The translations under genes were made by a program, and so were the position numbers. Below, piece after piece: positions 55,803-62,672 of a stretch of 64,000 bases of DNA. The notes below the pieces were generated by a model. It had not been told where the DNA came from. It was given only the letters and a program-made list of their open reading frames with translations, and did not search any database. The number at the start of each line of letters is the position of its first letter. The first letter of the stretch is position 1. The DNA is from Sapientia aquatica (lineage in GTDB: Bacteria; Pseudomonadota; Gammaproteobacteria; Burkholderiales; Burkholderiaceae_D): contig NZ_SMYL01000004.1 of the NCBI RefSeq assembly GCF_004358105.1, forward strand, positions 124,001 through 188,000. Direction: 5' to 3'.

Positions 55803-56050
55803 GCATTTGCTGGCCGTCAAATGAAGGTGAACTGACACATCAACGTCTTGGACAGTCCGCTACTGCGATGTTCATTTTTGCTGTCTAGATCCTGATAGGC
55901 ATCATCAAAATCATGATGCTAAATTCTTGGAAGTGATGCGATACCGAAGGACCGTTGTGTGCCCATACGCGACGGTCGATGTTCTACAAAGCAGACTGTC
56001 AAACACTATCTTGGACGCAAACTTGCGATGTCGTCCCTAGAATTTTTTTC
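55803..56050. other. Spacer after glmS without a recognised gene
   Basis: About 250 bases. TTGGACAGTCCGC (near 55843) and the inverse of GCAGACTGTCAAA (near 55991) match at 11 of 13 positions, and GCATCAT/ATGATGC forms a small hairpin. It might be the worn end of an insertion sequence, but no transposase reading frame is visible. Confidence 0.3.
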
Positions 56051-56554
56051 CTATTTTAAATTTAATTTCTGCATATCTAGAACAAACTGGTGGATGTTCT
56101 CTAACCAATTTTGCTGAACAACGATGGAAGTTTCAGAAACCTTTAAGAATACATAGAGGGCATTTTCCCCGAATGCTGGCAAATTACGACCTCGAAGCTT
56201 TTTAAACGGCGTTGCAAGCAAATATGAACCATCGACCTTCAAGACCGTTCCACCGGAGAGCCTAACAAGAAAAATTTCATTGAGGCACTCAATTTCAATT
56301 AGTGAATTTGTACTGGCAAATCTGAGTTCCCAAAATACAAAAAAAATATGAATAGTTAAGATCGAACCCAAAAGTCTTACAGCCACCTCTTTGTTCGCCA
56401 GTCCAAATTGCGTTAAGGGTGCAACCAATGTCGCAAGGCAAACTAATAACATCAGTGCTGTAACCACCAGCAAAAAAGTTGCTTGAAATCGACTTTGTTT
56501 CATCGCGCCTTTATCGTAGGGGCTAATCGTTAGTTTATTGTTTTCTGTAAGCAT
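56051..56554 (-). CDS. Membrane protein of unknown function
   Basis: 167 residues. Two membrane helices (about 26-50 and 61-80) are followed by a beta-rich cytoplasmic part of 85 residues (IEIECLNEIFLVRLSGGTVL, LYVFLKVSETSIVVQQNWL). The layout resembles small PH-like membrane proteins, but no family is recognised. Met18 is a possible shorter start. Lower GC than glmS; belongs to the accessory block. Confidence 0.55.
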   Translation of the reverse strand: MLTENNKLTISPYDKGAMKQSRFQATFLLVVTALMLLVCLATLVAPLTQFGLANKEVAVRLLGSILTIHIFFVFWELRFASTNSLIEIECLNEIFLVRLSGGTVLKVDGSYLLATPFKKLRGRNLPAFGENALYVFLKVSETSIVVQQNWLENIHQFVLDMQKLNLK

Positions 56555-56678
56555 TGAATATTAGCTTGTTAAAAATTGAGGACGCTGTGTCCGCTTCAAA
56601 ACCTAAGTACTTCAATTTATGCAAATTAGCTGACTCGCTCGCCGGCCGGATTGTGCCGCCAAACGACATTTTTCAACT

Positions 56679-57257
56679 TTACCTACATGGAACCCAGTCA
56701 GGCGGAAGCTGGTGATACGGCATGTTTGGAGCCCGCCTCGCTGATTCCTCCTTTAACCGGCGCTCTCGTCTAATTGGACCACCAATCATTGTGTTTGAAT
56801 CATCACCCTCAAAGTCAACTCTTAGTCTTCCCGGAATATGATAGAAAGCGTCCCAGCCTGCGATAATTTCAAAATCCTGAATCTTCGGGTCTTCGACCCT
56901 TGTTTCACCACTTTTCTTGCCGTCCGTCCAAATTGTCACCGTCAATGTCCCAACAGGCCACTGAACGACCGAAAGTGAATGAAGTAGTTCTTTGTGAATT
57001 GCGCCAATTCCGAGAAGCTTCCAAGAACCTTTACGAAGCGCGGAACCAATCGATGAATACACGACATTGACCCTCGACATTACTGTGTTGGTAAGAATTT
57101 CTTCATTCAAGACGAGTTGCTTTGAACGGAATCGAAAGAAACCTATTTTCTTGCCTTGATCCACTTGACCGTAATAGATCCAATCGTCCTCACCAGCAAT
57201 TGCATATAGTGTTCCCGGCTTTAAACTACCCCGCGCATTTGGTGCTGGTGAAAACAT
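56679..57257 (-). CDS. Protein of unknown function, possible immunity-type fold
   Basis: 192 residues, soluble. The first half (LKPGTLYAIAGEDDWIYYGQ, then GKKIGFFRFRSKQL) recalls the start of Imm26-like immunity proteins, where a GxxYA-type strand precedes YGxV; this is a weak resemblance only. Charged C-terminus ending PPDWVPCR. No toxin gene is seen next to it. Confidence 0.5.
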   Translation of the reverse strand: MFSPAPNARGSLKPGTLYAIAGEDDWIYYGQVDQGKKIGFFRFRSKQLVLNEEILTNTVMSRVNVVYSSIGSALRKGSWKLLGIGAIHKELLHSLSVVQWPVGTLTVTIWTDGKKSGETRVEDPKIQDFEIIAGWDAFYHIPGRLRVDFEGDDSNTMIGGPIRRERRLKEESARRAPNMPYHQLPPDWVPCR

Positions 57258-57560
57258 AAAATAGTTCCCAATATTTTGTGAATCAATTTAAGTAAAGAAA
57301 TTTTTCAATTGAAATTTTTGATGAGAAATCCAGTTTTTAAGCCCGAATTGGACGATCCTTCGAATGTCGGTTACGTGCCGCAAACTGCCATCTGCTGAAG
57401 CGGCGCGAGATAAAAGTGGTGTTTTTTGTGTGATATTCGGTTATTAGTAAAGTTACACCTACCGAAATTTAATTACAAAACGTGGATGGTTCGTACAAAG
57501 AGGATGCATTTGCATGCTCTTTTAGGTTCTTAGTCGAATTGTGTTTGGGATTTGTCGGCT
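57258..57560. other. AT-rich spacer between two unknown genes
   Basis: 303 bases, no gene recognised. Contains the 12-base palindrome TTTCAATTGAAA at 57303-57314, which may be an operator for the gene at 56679-57257. Confidence 0.4.
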
Positions 57561-58142
57561 TTAATTAGCCGCCTTCATTAAGACTTTATGGCTGTCTTTG
57601 TTGACTAGGACGAATTCGTTTGGGCACGTGTCGAAGGTCGCTTTGTACAGTTTCGCGCATTGGTCTACCTTTGGTTCGTCCCATAATGATGTCACGCTGT
57701 CTAGAAATGACATTCTTGGTCCCATATTTTTTCCCCTGCTGACGTCGAGCACTAAATCTATTGAGTCATTTGTCGATTGGGTTGAGCAGGCGTAAACGCC
57801 GGCTGTTGAGATGTTTTTTATTTTTTCTGGGAACGGGTTGCAGGACTCGTTTAATTTAAAAAGTAGGTTCACTGCTTCTACGTGTGCTTTTTGTAAATCA
57901 TCATCCGCTGCCCTACTCGCGAGCATTGTTGATCCAAAACTGACGGCAGTCAAAAGTGTCGCGACTAGTTTTAATTCTACGGACGTTAGTGATTCTACAA
58001 AACCAATTTGAATGCACAAACTGACAAACAGTCCCCAGCTCAATGTGTTGTAGGCACCAATATAGTTACCCGAATAAAGATAACAAGCGGTAACAATAAC
58101 AGTTAGGGCTAATACTGAGAGCGAAAAATACAGTTTATTCAT
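57561..58142 (-). CDS. Membrane protein of unknown function
   Basis: 193 residues. Two or three membrane helices in the first 80 residues (LYFSLSVLALTVIVTACYLY, YNTLSWGLFVSLCIQIGF, ELKLVATLLTAVSFGSTML), then a soluble tail with several Cys (ESCNPF, YACSTQ, DQCAKLYKATFDTCPNEF). No family recognised. It lies just beyond the prophage methyltransferase on the same strand, so it could be prophage cargo or a host accessory gene. Confidence 0.55.
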   Translation of the reverse strand: MNKLYFSLSVLALTVIVTACYLYSGNYIGAYNTLSWGLFVSLCIQIGFVESLTSVELKLVATLLTAVSFGSTMLASRAADDDLQKAHVEAVNLLFKLNESCNPFPEKIKNISTAGVYACSTQSTNDSIDLVLDVSRGKNMGPRMSFLDSVTSLWDEPKVDQCAKLYKATFDTCPNEFVLVNKDSHKVLMKAAN

Positions 58143-58180
58143 TTAATGTGGATTTGGCCGCCGTTGGAATTGTAAAGAAC

Positions 58181-58201
58181 AAGGCCGACTGCTGCGGCCT
58201 T
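58181..58201 (-). terminator. Hairpin downstream of the prophage methyltransferase
   Basis: AAGGCCG (58181-58187) / CGGCCTT (58195-58201), 7-base loop; on the minus strand followed by GTTCTTT. It probably ends the com-methyltransferase transcript. Confidence 0.6.
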
Positions 58202-58266
58202 GAATTACAGCTTTCAACTGAGTTGGCTAGTTGTACCTTTCAGTCAATATTAATATTCACATAAAA

Positions 58267-59130
58267 TTAGAATTCATGCTTTAAATACCTAGCGATCCAC
58301 GCCACGACTTGCGGACAGACGGCGTTTCCAGCAGCGTGAGTTTCCGCAAAGTTGGACGCATCCAGTCCGAGGCAAAGCCCATGATCGTCAGTCGCTCGCT
58401 GCCGGTTAACCATCTGATTCCGTCCGTAGGCTTGAGCTGCGAGGCTCGAACCACTGATGTCAATTTGGCTGACAGCCGATCCTGCGAGTAAGGTAGGACT
58501 AGGCCATAGGTCGATTTGGCAAGGGAACTCTGACGGGCCCGTCGTGCCAGAAAATTGTCCCACTGTCGCGGCGTCAGCCAGCAACTCAATGGGAGGATGT
58601 CGACCTCTACCGGCGACCAAGAAAACGCGACGACGTTTTGTGGGGACGCCGAAATATTGAGCATTAAACACTCGCCAGTATCCCAAATACCCGCGCTCGG
58701 CAAGGGATTGGATGACCGTCTGGAAGTCTGTGCCATGGTTGCTATGTAGCAGCCCTGTGACGTTCTCAAGCACCAGCCATTGGGGCCGTAGCTCGTCGAT
58801 GATGCGGGTGACTTCAAAGAATAATCCGGTTCTGTGTCCGGCAAGCCCACGCTGTTTTCCCATTGTGCTGACGTCTTGACATGGGAAGCCTCCAACGAGG
58901 ACGTCAACGTAACTGAGGTTATGTTGACCGCAGGTTCGCACGTCGCCGAATTGCTGGGCGTGTGGGAAACGGTCGGCGAGCACGGCACGGCATATTGGGT
59001 CGATTTCGACTTGCCATGCGGTGGTGAATCCTGCGCTTTCAAATCCAAGGTCGAATCCGCCGATACCGGCGAACAGGCTTCCGACTGTGGGTGTTTTAGG
59101 TTCTTTGAGTGGTGTTTGGTTGGCATACAT
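58267..59130 (-). CDS. Phage DNA (cytosine-5-)methyltransferase
   Basis: About 287 residues from ATG 59128-59130, which has AGAGG six bases upstream; the ATG at 59134-59136 is too close to it. m5C motifs in order: I SLFAGIGGFDLGFESAGF, IV GGFPCQDVS (catalytic Cys), VI VLENVTG, VIII YFGVPTKRRRVFLVAG, X AGNAVCPQVVAWIARYL. The region between VIII and X is short, as in small phage enzymes, so no large recognition domain. The start overlaps com by 35 bases, indicating translational coupling. Probably modifies phage DNA against restriction. Confidence 0.93.
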   Translation of the reverse strand: MYANQTPLKEPKTPTVGSLFAGIGGFDLGFESAGFTTAWQVEIDPICRAVLADRFPHAQQFGDVRTCGQHNLSYVDVLVGGFPCQDVSTMGKQRGLAGHRTGLFFEVTRIIDELRPQWLVLENVTGLLHSNHGTDFQTVIQSLAERGYLGYWRVFNAQYFGVPTKRRRVFLVAGRGRHPPIELLADAATVGQFSGTTGPSEFPCQIDLWPSPTLLAGSAVSQIDISGSSLAAQAYGRNQMVNRQRATDDHGLCLGLDASNFAETHAAGNAVCPQVVAWIARYLKHEF

Positions 59131-59174
59131 GGGCATCCTCTAAAGTTGCGTTTAGGCGGGATGCGCGGTGGCAT
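58281..59174 (-). CDS. Long overlapping open frame within the methyltransferase gene
   Basis: A second frame on the same strand, 297 codons, running from ATG 59172-59174 (inside com) almost to the methyltransferase stop. Ser/Pro/Thr-rich, but residues near the end read GSERLTIMGFASDWMRPT, which resembles the RxLTxxExxRLMGFPDxWT segment near the C-terminus of many m5C methyltransferases, and CWLTPRQWDNFLARR resembles another segment found in phage proteins. Could be true dual coding or an accident of a constrained frame. No obvious ribosome binding site before the ATG. Confidence 0.35.
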   Translation of the reverse strand: MPPRIPPKRNFRGCPCMPTKHHSKNLKHPQSEACSPVSADSTLDLKAQDSPPHGKSKSTQYAVPCSPTVSHTPSNSATCEPAVNITSVTLTSSLEASHVKTSAQWENSVGLPDTEPDYSLKSPASSTSYGPNGWCLRTSQGCYIATMAQTSRRSSNPLPSAGIWDTGECLMLNISASPQNVVAFSWSPVEVDILPLSCWLTPRQWDNFLARRARQSSLAKSTYGLVLPYSQDRLSAKLTSVVRASQLKPTDGIRWLTGSERLTIMGFASDWMRPTLRKLTLLETPSVRKSWRGSLGI

Positions 59175-59308
59175 GCTGGGGGTGTGCTCTTGGCACCGAT
59201 GTGGTTATAGGTGTTCATGGTTTTGCAGCGTGGACATTTTATGGAAAGTTGAATATAAATTCCTTCACCTAGTTTTCGATGGCAATTGCCACAGCGAATT
59301 TCCTGCAT
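59096..59308 (-). CDS. com: Com-like zinc-finger regulator
   Basis: 70 residues with the Com zinc ribbon: IRCGNCHRKLGEG and IQLSIKCPRCKTMN (two CxxC pairs). In phage Mu, Com binds mom mRNA and allows its translation. Here the gene overlaps the start of the cytosine methyltransferase, the equivalent target. The C-terminal part beyond residue 35 has no recognised motif. There is no clear ribosome binding site; an inverted repeat lies 4 bases before the ATG. Confidence 0.9.
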   Translation of the reverse strand: MQEIRCGNCHRKLGEGIYIQLSIKCPRCKTMNTYNHIGAKSTPPACHRASRLNATLEDAHVCQPNTTQRT

Positions 59309-59311
59309 TTT

Positions 59312-59360
59312 TTGTAACTTTCTTACAATTATGCTACGCTTCGTGCGCCCTCCGGAGGGT
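59312..59360 (-). promoter_or_regulatory. Operator-like inverted repeat and hairpin before com
   Basis: TTGTAA (59312-59317) and TTACAA (59323-59328) form a perfect inverted repeat 3 bases upstream of the com ATG. Minus-strand CATAAT near 59329-59334 could be a -10 box. Further upstream the palindrome CCCTCCGGAGGG (59348-59359) can form a hairpin. Together they look like a tightly controlled phage late promoter. Confidence 0.4.
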
Positions 59361-59457
59361 GGCGCGGCCTTGGCTGTAGCTGGCAGGTGTTGCTGCTGGT
59401 GCGGGGCAAAAGCGGTGTTGCTGCACCGGTTTTGTCGCCGCGTCTTTTTTACTGACG

Positions 59458-59766
59458 TTAGCCTTTGTTGGCTAGTGCTGGTAGGCCAGTGGCTAGGGCT
59501 AGTAATTGGTTGCTGGTCTGGTTGGCTTGTACCATCTCATTTCTGAATGATTCTACCGCGGCGCTGGTGTGGTGTTGCTGCTTTGAGTTTTCGATTAGCA
59601 AAATGGGTATCCAACTCATTGCGCAGCCGCGCTCGTTGACTTGCTCGCCTGTATTGGGATTGGTGCCGGCGAGTTCGATAAACCATGCGCATCGCTGCAT
59701 CACTGCGTCCTTAATTTGTTCGCACTCGGACCCGAGAGGGCAACTGGTCACGGTCTTAATTGCCAT
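59458..59766 (-). CDS. Conserved small phage protein with Cys pattern
   Basis: 102 residues. Cys at SCPLGSECEQIKD, MQRCAWFIELAG and ERGCAMSWIPILLIE, a four-Cys arrangement suggesting a metal site. The second half is a helix (AAVESFRNEMVQANQTSNQL). Proteins of this look accompany com/methyltransferase modules in Mu-like phages as far as I recall; function unknown. It overlaps the fibre assembly gene by 11 bases. Confidence 0.7.
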   Translation of the reverse strand: MAIKTVTSCPLGSECEQIKDAVMQRCAWFIELAGTNPNTGEQVNERGCAMSWIPILLIENSKQQHHTSAAVESFRNEMVQANQTSNQLLALATGLPALANKG

Positions 59767-60199
59767 CGATTACTCCTTGTTTAACTTGCAGTTCGGCTTG
59801 CTGCATTTCTTGTAATTTGGATTGTTCAATTTCCTCCTTGCGTCTGGTTTCCTCCAACGCATAAGCTTCCATCGCGGCAATTTCCTCGGGGCTGGGAATT
59901 ACTCGGTCTGGTAAATACGACAGCGTTAGGTTTCTTGTTGCCCATTTTGCGCCGTCAAAATAGGCTTCTTGATCAACAGGGACGTCTAGCGGTGGCGCAA
60001 TTAAGGTGATTCCTTTTCGTAAATAGACTTCGTCGCTGTCCATATTTTTCTCGAATTGATAGGGGCCGACATAGGTGCCCTCGTCGTTGTATTGGTAGCC
60101 TGTTAGCAGAATGGGGACGGCTCTTGTGCTCCGTTGTGGAGGTGTATTGGTTGGCTTGCTGTCCGCTGCTGGATTCGTGTTATTACTAATCGTGGTCAT
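59756..60199 (-). CDS. Probable phage tail fibre assembly chaperone
   Basis: 147 residues directly after the tail fibre gene, where Mu U or P2 G sits. The middle (GYQYNDEGTYVGPYQFEKNM, KGITLIAPPLDVPVDQEAYF, KWATRNL) matches the style of fibre assembly proteins, and the end is a charged coiled coil (about 100-140). Assignment relies largely on position. Confidence 0.65.
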   Translation of the reverse strand: MTTISNNTNPAADSKPTNTPPQRSTRAVPILLTGYQYNDEGTYVGPYQFEKNMDSDEVYLRKGITLIAPPLDVPVDQEAYFDGAKWATRNLTLSYLPDRVIPSPEEIAAMEAYALEETRRKEEIEQSKLQEMQQAELQVKQGVIDGN

Positions 60200-60208
60200 G
60201 TTGGGCCT

Positions 60209-62059
60209 TTACTGTTTTTGACAGATGATGAGGTTGATATAACGCGGTTCCCAGTTGGTTTGGGATGAGCCGTTGTCGGTGGCGCCGTCGTGCGTGTGGT
60301 TGCTCGATATACCGCCTGTCCATATGCCAGTGGTGTTGCCGATGATGCCGATGCCGGTCTGGGTGCTCCCGATTTTTCTGCCGGTCATCCCATTGACGAA
60401 TTGTCTTGGTGGCCCAACTGTGTAGACATAATTTGCACCATAACCAGTGTAATAGTCCGATGACGTTGGCAATCCAAATTGATGATCATGCCCTGGGTCG
60501 TACACGCCATGCGAGTGGCCCGGATCGCCGATGCCGTGGGTGTGGTCGTTACTGACGTGTCCGGTTCGAAACCAGTGGGTATGAGCAGGAACAACATTAT
60601 TGACGACCGGATCGTGGTACCCGCCAGTGTCACCGCCGCCGCCGTGAACGACCTTGAGCATACGATTATTGGTGCTATCGTCTTGCACGGTGAACCATCC
60701 TGTAGGCGCCCAATTTTGCGCAAAAGGTATGCGGGTTCCGGGTGGGAATCGGTCTTCTTTGCTCCTAAGAAGGTCACCTAGGGTAAATAGTGTGCCTTCG
60801 AAAACGCCTGCTTTCACACCTAATACGTAATAGGGGACTTCATTTGGATTTTCGTCAAAACGTAAGGGCAGCCCGTTCCATCTCTCCGAACTTACCGAGG
60901 ATGAAGCCCAGTAAGCACTTTCAGCACTTTTGGCTGTTCTGGCATGGCCAACGCTTAAATTACTCGTGGCGCTCAAACGGGCCGAGCCAGCGTCGTCACT
61001 TCCCCAAACGTATCCAGTTTGTCCGCCGGGGTCATGCCAATAAAACGCCATGAGCTCAGTGCCGTTAGTGATGCGTGCCGCTATATTTGCCGTATTGGCG
61101 TTCTGCGCGTAGTAGGACCTTTCGGCTGATTCGGCGGTTTTGGCGTAACTTACTCGCAAATCTGCCGTTTTGACTAACCGCACTTCACTGCTGTCGTCAC
61201 TTCCCCACAGGTAGATGGTCTGGTCGCCTCGATCAATCCATTTAAAACTGGCGTAGTCTTGTCCGTTATGAATAGTGCCCGACGCGTAGGAGTAGGCAGC
61301 GGTGTTTGCGTACTCTGCTACGTCAGACTTCCATGCGTACGTTGCGTGATTTGCCGATTCAGCGATCGTGGCGCTGTTGGCGTGGTAGGCGCTTTCGGCG
61401 GAGGTGGACGTGTCTGAATGGCTGACGTGAAAGTTCGCCGGATCATAGACGCCGCAGTCGCCGGGGACTAGGCCGCCAAATAGCCAAGGCGGCTGGCCGG
61501 TGCGGCCGACCCAGTTCAGCCAGATGTCATTGCCCTTAGCTTGCCTTACGTACATTGGGTGTGGGTTGGGGTCTTTGAGGTGGTCGAACATGACCTGATC
61601 GACATACTCGCGCGATGCCAGCGCGATGCTGGAGTCGATCAACAGGTTAACGGCTGCGGTGTTGGAGACGGCTAGCACCATGCGCACGTAGAGTTGTTTG
61701 TTGGAGCCGGCTTGCAGTGTTGGTTTATAGCTGTCGGGGAAATTGCCGACCGCAATGAGCGCGTCAAATTCATCGAATAAACCAACTTCGCGTATGGTGA
61801 AGCCGCCGACCTCTAAGGGAATAATCAGCTCTGCGACGAGACGCTTGGGGTCGTCGCGGTCGACTTGCAGGCTATTGATGTTGCCGCGCCAGCGCTCTGT
61901 TTTTAATTGCTGTTGGTCCTCGGTGGGAATGTAATAACCTTCGCGTTCGCCGCTACCTACGGCCATTTTGGTCAAGGAGAGCGGCGTGTTGACGGCCATT
62001 GCGCTTGCTAGTTTAGCGCGACCTGTTGCTGTTAGGATGGTAGAAAATTGCGCCGCCAT
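60209..62059 (-). CDS. Phage tail fibre (receptor-binding) protein
   Basis: About 616 residues from ATG 62057-62059 (AGGA upstream); the longer frame to 62125 lies partly in gpI. The N-terminus (FSTILTATGRAKLASAMAVN, TKMAVGSGEREGYYIPTEDQ) is the P2 H/DUF3751 baseplate-attachment domain. The middle has an internal duplication around WGSDDSSEVRL and WGSDDAGSARL with Ala/Ser/Tyr-rich helices. The C-terminus carries several HxH motifs (AHTHW, DHTHG, GHSHG, GHDHQ, NHTHD), like metal-binding fibre tips, then NWEPRYINLIICQKQ. Confidence 0.9.
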   Translation of the reverse strand: MAAQFSTILTATGRAKLASAMAVNTPLSLTKMAVGSGEREGYYIPTEDQQQLKTERWRGNINSLQVDRDDPKRLVAELIIPLEVGGFTIREVGLFDEFDALIAVGNFPDSYKPTLQAGSNKQLYVRMVLAVSNTAAVNLLIDSSIALASREYVDQVMFDHLKDPNPHPMYVRQAKGNDIWLNWVGRTGQPPWLFGGLVPGDCGVYDPANFHVSHSDTSTSAESAYHANSATIAESANHATYAWKSDVAEYANTAAYSYASGTIHNGQDYASFKWIDRGDQTIYLWGSDDSSEVRLVKTADLRVSYAKTAESAERSYYAQNANTANIAARITNGTELMAFYWHDPGGQTGYVWGSDDAGSARLSATSNLSVGHARTAKSAESAYWASSSVSSERWNGLPLRFDENPNEVPYYVLGVKAGVFEGTLFTLGDLLRSKEDRFPPGTRIPFAQNWAPTGWFTVQDDSTNNRMLKVVHGGGGDTGGYHDPVVNNVVPAHTHWFRTGHVSNDHTHGIGDPGHSHGVYDPGHDHQFGLPTSSDYYTGYGANYVYTVGPPRQFVNGMTGRKIGSTQTGIGIIGNTTGIWTGGISSNHTHDGATDNGSSQTNWEPRYINLIICQKQ

Positions 62060-62099
62060 GCTGTGTTCCTTTTGTGGTGAATCTAGTTGATTTTGTCGA

Positions 62100-62672
62100 T
62101 TAGTCGCGTGGATAAACGGCGGCAATTTCGCCGACCATGGTGCACAGCCCTACGATGGGAATTTGGCTACTGACTGAGAGTGTTATTCGCAACTCTTGCA
62201 AGACCGAGCGCACGTTTTTGTATTCGTTGATGAGTAGGACCAAATTGTCGAACGTTTGCGCGTCGATGCCGCGATCTGGAACCGTAATATTCATCTTGAA
62301 GTGGTAAGGCTTGCCGCCATAGTCAAACCATTCGCTAATGTTGCCCTCTAGCGCTAGGGTTTCTAGCACTTGGAGGATGGCCCAGCGCGTGCCTTTGTGA
62401 CGGTGCAGCTCCATGCCGCGCTTGAGGATGGCGCGCTGCTCGGCCTCATTTTGCGCGAACTGCCAGCCTTCACCGAGTAAATGAAATTGGTCAGCTAACT
62501 GCGCTAGCGCCGACGTCGGGACGGTGTCGATCATATAGACTAGTAAGGGCAACAAATCGACATTGCTAATACGTGCGGCGATTTGGGCTAGCGCGATACA
62601 GCGTGGGTCACTGGCTAATGGCGGCGGCAAAAGCGCGTCGACCAGTGGCGCGGATGTCATGCGATTATCCAT
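62100..62672 (-). CDS. Phage tail protein I (P2 gpI / Mu gp48 type)
   Basis: 190 residues. Family pattern: LLPPPLASDPRCIALAQIAA, LADQFHLLGEGWQFA, KRGMELHRHKGTRWAILQVL, and ISEWFDYGGKPYHFKM. A baseplate wedge protein. It overlaps gpJ by 8 bases. Confidence 0.92.
   Translation of the reverse strand: MDNRMTSAPLVDALLPPPLASDPRCIALAQIAARISNVDLLPLLVYMIDTVPTSALAQLADQFHLLGEGWQFAQNEAEQRAILKRGMELHRHKGTRWAILQVLETLALEGNISEWFDYGGKPYHFKMNITVPDRGIDAQTFDNLVLLINEYKNVRSVLQELRITLSVSSQIPIVGLCTMVGEIAAVYPRD

Noticed and set aside
55840-56010. Insertion sequence remnant after glmS
   Set aside because: Only an 11/13 inverted match and no transposase fragment; reported as spacer.
58267-59136. Frameshifted (broken) methyltransferase, because the second frame holds a GFxxDW-like segment
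   Set aside because: The first frame alone contains motifs I, IV, VI, VIII and X in order and a complete C-terminus, so no frameshift is needed.
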